From positions 186,001 to 250,000 of the forward strand of contig CAJTQV010000002.1 in the NCBI GenBank assembly GCA_910578385.1: DNA of 64,000 nt, written 5' to 3'. The DNA comes from an uncultured Muribaculaceae bacterium (GTDB taxonomy: Bacteria > Bacteroidota > Bacteroidia > Bacteroidales > Muribaculaceae). The notes beneath the pieces were generated by a model. The model did no database searches. It worked only from the letters and a program-made list of their open reading frames with translations, and was not told the origin of the DNA. Each line of letters begins with the position of its first letter. Within the stretch, counting starts at the first letter, position 1. Shown in pieces: positions 1-8,472 of the stretch. A program made the translations under genes and the position numbers.

Positions 1-1
1 C

Positions 2-208
2 ACAATGCCGTCCAATTTCAATGAAGCTGCCACCACCGGCGTTGGCGAGACAATACATGACTATATGAAGAATCTCGCGATTGCCGAATGGTATGCCGTG
101 ACTAATCCCGGCGATGCGGAGAAATATATTGCTTTCGCACAGAAGAGCATGGAAAATATCCGTTATGCCGTGTCAAAGCGGAGTCGTCCCGCCTGCCCTA
201 CTGACTAA
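2..208 (+). CDS. Phage protein, C-terminal fragment (paralogue of next gene)
   Basis: The reading frame is open to the left edge of the window, so this is probably the 3' end of a longer gene rather than a 67-residue protein starting at the ATG at 5. Its residues align without gaps over about 62 positions to the C-terminal third of the next gene (220-744): both carry an IH-(D/E)-(Y/F) helix, then LA(I)A(E/D)W, then (V/I)TNP, then an AQ..E..IR stretch and a basic end. The two are therefore tandem paralogues, 11 bp apart. The fold is probably all-helical. The function is not recognised. They sit beside virion-type genes but on the opposite strand. Confidence 0.6.
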   Translation, partial: TMPSNFNEAATTGVGETIHDYMKNLAIAEWYAVTNPGDAEKYIAFAQKSMENIRYAVSKRSRPACPTD

Positions 209-219
209 AGTGTATTGAG

Positions 220-744
220 ATGAGTTGTTTTCTGAATGAACAGAACGGAACTGTTGAGGCCGTGTTGAGCTTCAAGCGCAATCAATTACTGTACGACATA
301 GCAAACTGTGCCTACATAGAGGGTCATGTCATGGAAACAGAGAACACGCATCGACATCATATGGTGCAGGATGTCGCTGAAGAAGGCAATGTTGACCGTG
401 TGACCCGTGTGCTCGACCTTAACGTGGCTAAATGCCGTGAGATGCTCTATCCGTTCATAAAGCATGAGATACACCGTCATGAGCTGGATGATATTCTGAA
501 AGAGACACCTGTCTATGGCATGGTACTGAAAGTGCCGCAGGATTTCAGCCAAACCACACTAAACTTATTGGAGAGGCTGATACATGAGTTTCTTGTGTGC
601 AAGTCTTTGGCTGACTGGATGAGTATCACCAACCCTGATAAGGCGCAGACTTGGGACATAAAGGCGCAGGAAGCCGAGAGAGGGATACGGTCGGGGATTC
701 TTTCCAGACTGCGACGTGTGCGCAGAAGGTCACACCCGTTCTGA
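220..744 (+). CDS. Hypothetical prophage protein (paralogue of the upstream partial gene)
   Basis: This 174-residue protein has no signal peptide or membrane segment. Residues about 110-172 repeat the C-terminal domain of the partial gene before it, including the (A/S)(V/I)TNP motif, which supports it as real coding sequence. The middle part is rich in His, Glu and Arg and is predicted helical. The C-terminus is strongly basic (many Arg), which may suit nucleic acid or capsid contact; this is inference. It is followed by a hairpin terminator at 787-823 and faces the large minus-strand structural gene. I do not recognise a named family. Confidence 0.65.
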   Translation: MSCFLNEQNGTVEAVLSFKRNQLLYDIANCAYIEGHVMETENTHRHHMVQDVAEEGNVDRVTRVLDLNVAKCREMLYPFIKHEIHRHELDDILKETPVYGMVLKVPQDFSQTTLNLLERLIHEFLVCKSLADWMSITNPDKAQTWDIKAQEAERGIRSGILSRLRRVRRRSHPF

Positions 745-786
745 GATATTACCGCCGGGGCAACCCGGAACTTTCCCGACAAGGAT

Positions 787-823
787 GAGAGCCGAGACGC
801 ATCACGCGCCCCGGCTCTCTTTT
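787..823 (+). terminator. Rho-independent terminator between convergent phage genes
   Basis: An 8-bp perfect stem (GAGAGCCG at 787-794 and CGGCTCTC at 812-819) is followed by a T run at 820-823. It ends the + strand pair at 2-744. The rest of the gap to 972 (about 150 bp) shows no convincing gene. Confidence 0.7.
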
Positions 824-972
824 AACAATAACTAACTAAACCATCATGAGTATTTTTGTGCTGTGAAAGCTCGTGACAACTCGATTTACCGCGGGGTATC
901 GCGGTTTATCACCGTTGGGGTTGTGACGGCTTGTGAAAACTTGACGCAGCTTGTCGAAGGCGGCCGGACGGG

Positions 973-3900
973 TTAGCGGGGTTGGTTGGTCTGGCGCGGG
1001 GTGAACTGCAGGGAGGCTCCGAAGATGCTTTCATCGGCCTGAAGGTTACTTTCATCGGCCTGGAGGTTGCAGACAAGCGCGATGCGGTAGTATTTGTAGG
1101 GTGTGCCTCGGAAGCCGCGCAGGTAGTGGTCGCGGCTCGACCAGACGAGATGCCAGTTGTAGAGGTCGCGCGAGCCGTAGAGGACGGATTGCACGTGGCC
1201 TTTGCGGAAGTTGCCGCGCTGGATGACGGTGTCGATGGTCTTGAGGATGTCGGGAATCTCGAGTTTGAGGGGACGGGTGACGAGCAGTTGCGGCTCAAAG
1301 GCTCCGTCTCGAGAGAAGTCCACAAGATTACCGTAGGAATCTATGGCGAGAGCTTCGGGATAGGAATTGACATTTGCCCGGAGTGTGGAGCGCATCATGC
1401 CCCAGGACTTGGATTCGAGCGAGAAGACATAGGCGTAGTCGTATTCGCCTGAGGCGTTGTAGAGGATTATGCGCTGATGCGTATAATCGTACAGCATACG
1501 TGCCTCGCTGATGAAGGATTGGAAAGCGCGGACCGGCACGCATGAGTCGGCACCATGGCCGAGTATGGCGTGCAGTTTGTCCATGGCCGGCAATGTCATT
1601 ATGTTGAATGGGGAATCTGAGTTGACAGCATCGGAAATACAGGATGTCTGGGAGCCTGACAGGAGCATTATTCCCCGGGCTGAAGCAAAGAGGACTGCGG
1701 AATCTATCTGGGTAATGGCCTGGGGAGAGAGGCATACGTCACGTGTGATTGGCTGACGTGCGGTGTATGTGCCGGTCTGCGAGGTCTCGAGTGCCCAGAC
1801 CCCCTGATCGGTGAATGCGTAGAGAGGGAATTGTCCGAACTGACCCTGCGACAGGGCGCGGGCGGCTGAGGAAAGGGCGATAATCCTGCTGTCTCCTATA
1901 GATACAATCTTTGATGCGCGGAAAACAAATGGATTGCCCGAGTCGGAAACATAGACGGTGGATCCGGCATTGACAGCCCAGGCATTGAAATCGTCTACAA
2001 CACGCCCCACAAGTCTGTTGAGCAACTCGCGGTCAATCTCATCCTGCGTCTTGCCATCATCTTCTGTTGGTTCAACGAGCGTGAATTCCATGCGTTCAGA
2101 CAAAGATTCGGCAATGTAATAGGCTCCGTCAAGCAAATCATGCGCCGTAAGAGGGAGTTCGCAATATCTGCTTATACCCTCGTTTTCATGCCATTCGAAC
2201 AAAATAGCCTTGTATGCCCGGGCATCAGGATAATAATACCAATAATTATCAAGACAATACAACGATGGTTTCTGTGTGGTGACACAATGCACGCCGTCTT
2301 CACACCGGAGGCATACCATGGCATACATGCCATTACCCCGGTTTTGGTCTGTGGCAGCATTGCAGTCCATCACGGAAGGTGCCGGGGGAAGAATGACAGA
2401 ACCACCAAAGTGATGCACGCGGCTATTGTATACATGAGGAATCAGAGAAATCATTCCAGAATATCTCAGAATATCATCATCGATAGTCGGTTTAGCCACA
2501 AGTGAGGTTAATGAACCATCCGGAAGTTCAAGTCCTACAAATTGCTCCGAGACTTTGAGGTCATCGTAGTCAAGGCTTTTTATGCAATAGAAGTTGGAGA
2601 TTGAGGATATATTTGCCATGAAGTCCTTTTCAGAATATGCACCGGCGCGAACCACATGCTTCTGATATGATTCGGTTTCAAAAAGATCCCCGATAACACT
2701 TTTCAAAGATAGTTTCTGTATTGATTCACCATAAATGCCATTTGTGGCACATGATAATATACCGTAGGTCGAGCATTGTGAATACGGAATGTAAGAGAAA
2801 TTATATTTATCCGTCTCAAATTCCTTTCCCTGATTGTAGGGCCATGCCGGCTGGGATATAAATATATCTATGCCGTCTATGACATTTTCCCAATCGGCAA
2901 GATTGTCAACTGATTCCACAAAATATCTCAATTCGGCACAGAACGCACGCAGAGTAAGACTTGGAGAAAGATCACGGTAAAAAATCAGTGGCACATATTC
3001 TGAATTGGGAATCATGAGAACCGGAGGCGACACGGCGGAATTGGTTCCGTCGTACAGACGGAGTGCGTACTTTACGAAAAAAGGGTAGATATGTCTGCCC
3101 TTGGAAGTTGCCTCTTCGGCAATAAACTTGTTCAGTGCCCCGGTGACAGCCATATATGATTCAGATGTATAGTCTATAATCTTGGCATCATCTCCGGTTT
3201 TTTTCGTTTCCGTGCCGCCATCTTCTGCTCCATCCTCTTCTATTTCCACAACCGAAAGAGTCACAGTCCCTGTAAATTCAGCGAACTCCCACATTGTATA
3301 GGATGATATTGTCAATGCAGCAAATGAAACATTAGGCCAGTCTTGATTAGGGACAAAGATTCTGTTTACCTTCTTTTTATAAGGGCGAAATCCAAATATC
3401 ATATTTACCTGTGGCCATTGACCCGAATACATTACGATTTTCAAGTACATGTTTGGAGCCGGGGAAGTGACATCAAGCCGGTACCTTCGTCCCTTCTGAA
3501 GATTAATCTCGTTTGAGGGATAAATCAACTTGGTTCCGGGATATCCATCATGGGACCACACCACAGAATGATCACTCTCGGAATATGGGTCTTTGGAAAT
3601 GGGCTCTTTGTTAAAAAACACTGAGCAAATCTGCGTCGGGTCAATCTCATCGACAAACGCGAGGTCATCGGGTTTGACTAAATCTATTTTTGTGTCGAAG
3701 TCTCGTGAGACTATATCTCCAAACAGGCCGAAACGCAATTTGACTTCAGGCAGTTTTGAACCCAGATAGATATACTTGTCGAGATCTGCCGCCCAGCGCA
3801 AGTAGTAGGTTGCATTGTTGCCGGACAGGATAATCATGCGCCCGATTGTTGTAACACTGTTTATTGCGTCAGGGACAGGCCGTATGGATTCAATCACAGC

Positions 3901-4167
3901 CCCAGTGTCATCAAGAATTGATATTGCTGTACCAACCTCATCTCCCCTCAAAGGTGTACATTCGATATAATGAGTCAGATTACTTTCCGGATTAAATTTA
4001 CATATGCTTGAACCGGGTGTTATCTTGAACTTCACCGACGGTTGCGGCAGGGGTCGTATGTGGCCTTGTTCCGAGACGAGGTTATGCGAGGCGGCAAGCG
4101 TGCCGTCTGGACATTCGTAGTCGGAGGGTGAGGCTGTGAAGCCTGAGTATTTGATGTCTTTTTCCAT
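973..4167 (-). CDS. Large phage structural protein (tail/host-contact type)
   Basis: A 1064-residue protein with no signal peptide or membrane helix, rich in beta-type sequence and Asp/Ser/Tyr. Around residues 755-850 it has a segment with repeated beta-blade-like pieces (YAFTDQGVWALE, then FASARGIMLLSGSQ), a pattern I associate with virion structural proteins of Bacteroides phages; a beta-propeller is plausible but unproven. Size and position next to the prophage edge suit a tail or host-contact component. The central part is more AT-rich than the two ends, which may reflect mosaic exchange. Near the C-terminus a 7-residue unit (NLQADES) is duplicated. The downstream gene follows after 9 bp on the same strand. 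Exact role unknown. Confidence 0.7.
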   Translation of the reverse strand: MEKDIKYSGFTASPSDYECPDGTLAASHNLVSEQGHIRPLPQPSVKFKITPGSSICKFNPESNLTHYIECTPLRGDEVGTAISILDDTGAVIESIRPVPDAINSVTTIGRMIILSGNNATYYLRWAADLDKYIYLGSKLPEVKLRFGLFGDIVSRDFDTKIDLVKPDDLAFVDEIDPTQICSVFFNKEPISKDPYSESDHSVVWSHDGYPGTKLIYPSNEINLQKGRRYRLDVTSPAPNMYLKIVMYSGQWPQVNMIFGFRPYKKKVNRIFVPNQDWPNVSFAALTISSYTMWEFAEFTGTVTLSVVEIEEDGAEDGGTETKKTGDDAKIIDYTSESYMAVTGALNKFIAEEATSKGRHIYPFFVKYALRLYDGTNSAVSPPVLMIPNSEYVPLIFYRDLSPSLTLRAFCAELRYFVESVDNLADWENVIDGIDIFISQPAWPYNQGKEFETDKYNFSYIPYSQCSTYGILSCATNGIYGESIQKLSLKSVIGDLFETESYQKHVVRAGAYSEKDFMANISSISNFYCIKSLDYDDLKVSEQFVGLELPDGSLTSLVAKPTIDDDILRYSGMISLIPHVYNSRVHHFGGSVILPPAPSVMDCNAATDQNRGNGMYAMVCLRCEDGVHCVTTQKPSLYCLDNYWYYYPDARAYKAILFEWHENEGISRYCELPLTAHDLLDGAYYIAESLSERMEFTLVEPTEDDGKTQDEIDRELLNRLVGRVVDDFNAWAVNAGSTVYVSDSGNPFVFRASKIVSIGDSRIIALSSAARALSQGQFGQFPLYAFTDQGVWALETSQTGTYTARQPITRDVCLSPQAITQIDSAVLFASARGIMLLSGSQTSCISDAVNSDSPFNIMTLPAMDKLHAILGHGADSCVPVRAFQSFISEARMLYDYTHQRIILYNASGEYDYAYVFSLESKSWGMMRSTLRANVNSYPEALAIDSYGNLVDFSRDGAFEPQLLVTRPLKLEIPDILKTIDTVIQRGNFRKGHVQSVLYGSRDLYNWHLVWSSRDHYLRGFRGTPYKYYRIALVCNLQADESNLQADESIFGASLQFTPRQTNQPR
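1028..1069 (-). repeat. 21-bp in-frame tandem duplication in the structural gene
   Basis: Two adjacent 21-bp copies (1028-1048 and 1049-1069) differ at only two positions and encode the heptapeptide NLQADES twice, 12 to 25 residues before the stop codon of the large structural protein. The duplication keeps the frame. Confidence 0.8.
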
Positions 4168-4176
4168 TTATTTGAA

Positions 4177-4545
4177 TTACAAAGGATGAGCTGTTATTAT
4201 CGGGATATAGACAATGCCACCGCGAACAATCTCCTCCCCTACCATAAATGCAACCTTTTCAGCAGTCGTATTTACAACTGACAGCATTGCGCGGCATAGC
4301 TTGATGGAGTTGGCGCAATAATTGTTCCCGCTCTTTTTTGAAGGGTAGCATCTGGCCATATATCTTCCGATGCTATTGGCGTGATGTGTCGCAAAAAGAA
4401 GGTATTCGCCGTTGTCATAGGCGATATTTATGGAATCGCCTGGAACAATTTTTAGAATACGCGACACCCGTGCCGTGATGGATATTTGTCCATTACGGCG
4501 GAAGGTGATGTCGGCGCGGCGGGTTTGTCCCAACAGTTTAATCAT
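4177..4545 (-). CDS. Hypothetical phage protein
   Basis: A 122-residue basic protein ending 9 bp before the start of the large structural gene, so probably cotranscribed and translated ahead of it. Residues about 10-52 (ITFRR...ISITARVSRILKI) resemble a small beta-barrel or swapped-hairpin strand pattern of the AbrB kind, but the match is loose and I would not name it. Four Cys residues are present without a clear metal motif. No membrane segments. Function unknown. Confidence 0.6.
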   Translation of the reverse strand: MIKLLGQTRRADITFRRNGQISITARVSRILKIVPGDSINIAYDNGEYLLFATHHANSIGRYMARCYPSKKSGNNYCANSIKLCRAMLSVVNTTAEKVAFMVGEEIVRGGIVYIPIITAHPL

Positions 4546-4611
4546 GGTTGCAAATGTAAGGATGTTGGCTATTATTGATATTTTAAGTTTAGAAAGTAAA
4601 TGCGACTGCGG

Positions 4612-5217
4612 TCAGATGAAGTCGATGAGGATGAATTTGTCATCGGGCTTCCCGGGGAGGTATTTCCGGATGTTGCGGCGGTTCATCAGCCGGGCGTATA
4701 GCCAGGGGCACCAGTCGTCGAGCACTGTCCATGTGCGTGAGGAGAAGAGGTCGAGCGATTCGGGGTGCGCGTCGGCGAATGTGTGAATCTGGTGCCAGTC
4801 GTATTTGCGCTGTCCTCCGCAGAACCGGATATTAGGGAAGAGCCGGACGAGGTCGCGGCAGAACATGCGGAACACGTCCTCTTTGGCTTCGGCATCTTCT
4901 GTAAGGTCGCGTGAGGGCATTTCGTACAGTACGCGGACATATACATCTTCTTGTTTGTTCCAGGCGTGGTAGTTGAGCCAACGGAGGATTGAGGTCAGCT
5001 CGGTCTGGGTGATGCGGTATTCCATGAGTCCGTGGGCTACGGTGAGCGTGTTGACATCCGGGGCGGTGAATCGCACGCGGAGGTCGAAGTAGCGTGCGCC
5101 AGCCATGTACTGTTGAATGATTGTCTTGCTCTGGCACCTCGCGAACGGGATGCAGAGGTACATCCACCATTTGCGCGGGGCGAGGTAGGTGAATGAGTTG
5201 TGGCTTCCTAATTTCAT
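4612..5217 (-). CDS. PI-PLC-like phosphodiesterase domain protein
   Basis: A 201-residue protein with the marks of the phosphatidylinositol-specific phospholipase C X-domain/GDPD TIM-barrel superfamily: GSHNSFTY near residue 4 (first catalytic His in the family), DLRV near 45 (metal or phosphate site), and VAHG near 61 (second catalytic His), followed by helix-strand alternation with YVRVLYE and FILIDFI as likely barrel strands. In the family these groups cleave phosphodiester headgroups by general acid-base chemistry. It is shorter than the usual ~300 residues, so part of the barrel may be missing. No signal peptide is seen. It lies among virion-type genes, so it may be a virion-associated or late enzyme; that is inference. 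Confidence 0.7.
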   Translation of the reverse strand: MKLGSHNSFTYLAPRKWWMYLCIPFARCQSKTIIQQYMAGARYFDLRVRFTAPDVNTLTVAHGLMEYRITQTELTSILRWLNYHAWNKQEDVYVRVLYEMPSRDLTEDAEAKEDVFRMFCRDLVRLFPNIRFCGGQRKYDWHQIHTFADAHPESLDLFSSRTWTVLDDWCPWLYARLMNRRNIRKYLPGKPDDKFILIDFI

Positions 5218-5269
5218 TGTTGTTGTTTGTTATTTTAATCGGGAGGTGGAGAGGTGCCTCCCGAATGGG

Positions 5270-5545
5270 TTAGAGCGGTTGTTCCGGTACGTCCTCTGGC
5301 TCGATTTCGGTTTCAGCCCATTCAAACAGTTCATCGGCTGTCACTTCATGAGCGTAGAAGTTGCCTTGAAGTTCGTAGTGGATTTCACTTGTCAGGTTGA
5401 GTGCTTCACATGCTTCGTCAAGGCTCTTGTATATCGGGGATTCTTCTCCGAAGATGTCCTCAACCTTGTCGCGCAGCTCGTTGATGATGGAGCTTGCGTC
5501 ATTAGCGTCCAGGAACGCTTTGTGTAGGATTTCTCTGTTTGTCAT
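5270..5545 (-). CDS. Small acidic phage protein
   Basis: A 91-residue, strongly acidic protein starting MTNREILHK. This start is chosen because its ATG overlaps the TGA of the upstream gene as ATGA (5542-5545); the frame extends further upstream but only inside that gene. Helical throughout, with an EACEALNLTSEIHYEL segment and an acidic, Pro-containing tail. No motif is recognised. It follows the 330-residue gene by translational coupling. Confidence 0.65.
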   Translation of the reverse strand: MTNREILHKAFLDANDASSIINELRDKVEDIFGEESPIYKSLDEACEALNLTSEIHYELQGNFYAHEVTADELFEWAETEIEPEDVPEQPL

Positions 5546-6534
5546 TTCTTGCTGTATTTTTCGATTATTGATTGGATTTCTGATAGGCACTTGTCGCGGT
5601 CGGCTGGGGTCTTGAAACGGCATATGGCAGTAAGCCGCCCGCTTACTTTCTCGTTGCCCTCAGTGGCAAGCACCTTTTTGATTTCGTCATCGGTATAAAG
5701 CGAGACTGCGAGCCGGTGGATGTATTGCTTGTCGTTCCATACACTCCACGCGGTGTAAGGGTCGAGCGGGTATTGTTCGAAGAGGGCGTGGGAGGGGTAA
5801 AGCACAACTTGACCTCCATCGTGGTTAATTCCATTAGGTAATATCAGTTCTCTTCCTACTGAATACGATTTTGGACGTACTAATAAATAGTACTTCGGTG
5901 TTTCTACCGTAGGAGTATGAATCTCTTCAAGTGTCACATCTCCATAGAAAGGTGAATAGAATGTTTCTCCCTCATGCCCTTTCAGCAGCTCACACAGATT
6001 CAGCTGTTTGTTTTCCGGTTTATCGCAATTTGCGACATCTTGCGATAAATTGCGATTCTCTTTTGTTTCCATATCTTCGGTTGGTTTTGTTTCGGGTTCG
6101 GTGTAGAGTTCAAGGTCTTTAGCAGATGCTTGGTAAATTGTTTTGTCAATTTCCACATAGTAAGAAAAGGGAGTGGGTCGGCCTGTCACAACACCTATTT
6201 GCCCGCATAATTCCTCTTTGTAATAAGATTCTTGGATTACAACCTTATCTCCCTTGTTGAACTTCAGCTGAGGCTTCTCTTCCTCACAATACCGCTCCTT
6301 GAACTCGGCGAGGGTGAGGATAGCGTGCCCGATTGATTTTGCGAAGTTTATATCTCCCCACCATCCCAAATCATGTTCTGGACGTACTAATATGCCCTCA
6401 GTCTCTTTTATTATGCCGTCGAATGGTTCACTGACATCCCATCCATTCTCATGCAGGATGGCAAGCAGCTCCTTGGCTTCGGCCTCTGTCGGGGTGCTAA
6501 CCGTTATATTTGTTTGAATTGGTTTCAGTTTCAT
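5542..6534 (-). CDS. Hypothetical multidomain phage protein
   Basis: A 330-residue soluble protein. Residues about 1-90 form an alpha/beta domain with a WWGDINFAKS motif. Residues about 92-145 (KGDKVVI...GQIGVVTG...YYVEID) look like an SH3/KOW-type small barrel. Residues about 180-240 (LCELLKGHEGETFYSPFYGDVTLEEI) form a further beta domain of a kind I associate with Bacteroides phages and conjugative elements. It overlaps its upstream neighbour (6531-6776) and its downstream neighbour by ATGA, so all three are coupled. No catalytic motif is evident; function unknown. Confidence 0.7.
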   Translation of the reverse strand: MKLKPIQTNITVSTPTEAEAKELLAILHENGWDVSEPFDGIIKETEGILVRPEHDLGWWGDINFAKSIGHAILTLAEFKERYCEEEKPQLKFNKGDKVVIQESYYKEELCGQIGVVTGRPTPFSYYVEIDKTIYQASAKDLELYTEPETKPTEDMETKENRNLSQDVANCDKPENKQLNLCELLKGHEGETFYSPFYGDVTLEEIHTPTVETPKYYLLVRPKSYSVGRELILPNGINHDGGQVVLYPSHALFEQYPLDPYTAWSVWNDKQYIHRLAVSLYTDDEIKKVLATEGNEKVSGRLTAICRFKTPADRDKCLSEIQSIIEKYSKK

Positions 6535-6776
6535 ATATCGCTCCTTTCTTCAAATAGTTCTGAGCCGAATAGCTTAGTCATAGCCGCCATAGCTCCTTTA
6601 TTCTTACCATAAGCAAATGTTTTGCGGAATGCAACCACTTTGTTTTTGATAAGATTGGTTTTCTCTTGCTCTCTTATCAACTCATCGCTGCTAATGCAAT
6701 AATTTGCGTATAACTTTCTGATTTCTTCTCTCTGCTCCTCGCTCAGGGCGGCGTGGTCAATTATCGGGGTGGTCAT
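6531..6776 (-). CDS. Small helical phage protein
   Basis: An 81-residue helical protein beginning MTTPIIDHAALSEEQREEI. Its stop codon overlaps the start of the 330-residue gene by ATGA. The sequence is rich in charged helix-forming residues, with a GKNKGAMAAMTKLFG segment near residue 57. It resembles small accessory proteins of Bacteroidetes phages in size and place only. Function unknown. Confidence 0.65.
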   Translation of the reverse strand: MTTPIIDHAALSEEQREEIRKLYANYCISSDELIREQEKTNLIKNKVVAFRKTFAYGKNKGAMAAMTKLFGSELFEERSDI

Positions 6777-6798
6777 AGGTCTGATATTTTGTGTTTCG

Positions 6799-8454
6799 TT
6801 ATACTGCTTTCTGGGAATACCGGATTATAGATGTGCTCATCCTGTCGAGTTCACGACATAGAACCTCGCACCAGGCACGGGAGATTGTAACCTCAACCGC
6901 ATTGCCGATAAACTTCTTTTGGTCTGCCTGCGTACCGATAAGCACATAATCCTCGGGGAAGCCCATAATTGCTAACAGTTCTTCAATTTTGAGCATACGC
7001 ATTGTTATGTCGATTATATGATACATGGCCATAAATTCCTTGATTTTTACAGTCATTGGGCTATCTGTATCGTAGACTTCAATTGCCACGTCTCCGCTCT
7101 CAGTAGTAACAAGATATGGTGGCATCTTATCCATTCGCGCTATGAGTGTGAAGCTCGGAGCATCAACAGACCCTCCCGATGAAGCATATTGAGGATTCAA
7201 TAGCCATCGTTTGACAGTAACAATTTTCTGTTTGGGATTTGTTAGCACAGCCGGGTTGGGGCGTTCAATGCTTGACACCTGCCCGCCACCGGAGTATTCA
7301 TTAGCCATGAAGCGGCAAGAAACAAGAGCCAAACGGTCTTTTGTCGTTAAGGTAGATGCAGGATTGTCGCAGGAGGTATTAAATCCATGTCCATAATGGA
7401 CAGAGATAAAGGCATGATGGTCTACTGTTGTGATAGTTCCGGCGGGAGCATCAACTGAAATGTTTTTGTCGTATGCACCTCCACTGAACTGCTTTGACAA
7501 AAAAGATACTGAGGCAAGAGCAAGCCTCTGTTGTGTTGCTACCGTCGGGCACGGTTCGTCAAGAGAAGGAGGAACATACTTTCCGGTTTTCTTATTAACA
7601 GAGTTGTATTTTACCATAAAAGCGTCTTTGCCGCCGGCCACGAATTTTATCAATCCTGCATAGATGCGCTCAAGAGTTTTCTCAGATAGTGGTTTCTTTC
7701 GCTCAAAGATTGATTTACCTTCGTCCTCAAAATCAAGAACGTCAGATACCGGTTTCCATTTCTCCATATCTCCGAATAATCCAGACTCTCCGTATCTGCT
7801 ATGAGTAGGTTCGGGAAATACTATCGGCAATCCATTCTTAGCGAAAATACCGAAGAAGCGTTTACGAGAGGTGTATGCGCCATAATCTGCGGCATTCATT
7901 ATTCGGTACTGATAATCATATCCGTATCGCTTTACTTTATTTACCCAACGCACATAACAACGGCCTCTATCTTTTGAAAGAGGTCTGCCGTTTTCATCAA
8001 GAGACCCCCAGGACATAAACTCCTCTACATTCTCAATCTGAATGTAGTCCGGACGGATTACTTCAATATACCGGAACAGATGCTCTGCAAGTGTGCGGCT
8101 GTCCGCGTCCCGTGGCTGACCGCCTTTCGCCTTTGAGAAGTTGGTGCATTCGAGTGATGCCCAGAGTGCCACAAGAGCCCCGGGGTTCTGTGTCCTGCAT
8201 TTATTCAGGTGCCGGACAAGCGGAGACAGTTCAAGTGTTCTGATGTCTTCCGTGAAGTGAAGTGCCTCCGGATGGTTTGCTGCGTGCGAGGCAATGGCTT
8301 TCTCATCATGATTGACACATGCTATTACCTCGGCGCACTGTTCGCCGTTCAGCCTTGCACTGTTCACTCCGGTTGACGTGCCACCGGCACCGCAAAACAG
8401 GTCTATGTAGAGTAGCTTCTTCATTTTGGACTTTATGCTTTCGTAGTCGTTCAT
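6799..8454 (-). CDS. DNA (cytosine-5) methyltransferase, phage type
   Basis: A 551-residue C5 methyltransferase, which transfers methyl from S-adenosylmethionine to cytosine C5 in DNA. Visible motifs: motif I DLFCGAGGTSTG at about 18-29; motif IV region LECTNFS with the likely catalytic Cys at 103, where the usual PPC is LEC; motif VI ENV at 141-143; motif VIII ADYGAYTSRKRFF at about 189-201; motif X GFPEDYVLIG and FIGNAVEV at about 498-522. Residues about 296-445 form the target-recognition region and contain several ~30-residue units of the form D.P..T(I/L)(T/A)T followed by SGG. No restriction partner is adjacent, so it more likely protects or marks phage DNA. An internal Met at 11 is an alternative start; no strong ribosome site separates them. 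Confidence 0.9.
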   Translation of the reverse strand: MNDYESIKSKMKKLLYIDLFCGAGGTSTGVNSARLNGEQCAEVIACVNHDEKAIASHAANHPEALHFTEDIRTLELSPLVRHLNKCRTQNPGALVALWASLECTNFSKAKGGQPRDADSRTLAEHLFRYIEVIRPDYIQIENVEEFMSWGSLDENGRPLSKDRGRCYVRWVNKVKRYGYDYQYRIMNAADYGAYTSRKRFFGIFAKNGLPIVFPEPTHSRYGESGLFGDMEKWKPVSDVLDFEDEGKSIFERKKPLSEKTLERIYAGLIKFVAGGKDAFMVKYNSVNKKTGKYVPPSLDEPCPTVATQQRLALASVSFLSKQFSGGAYDKNISVDAPAGTITTVDHHAFISVHYGHGFNTSCDNPASTLTTKDRLALVSCRFMANEYSGGGQVSSIERPNPAVLTNPKQKIVTVKRWLLNPQYASSGGSVDAPSFTLIARMDKMPPYLVTTESGDVAIEVYDTDSPMTVKIKEFMAMYHIIDITMRMLKIEELLAIMGFPEDYVLIGTQADQKKFIGNAVEVTISRAWCEVLCRELDRMSTSIIRYSQKAV

Positions 8455-8472
8455 AATGGTATCGGGTTATTG

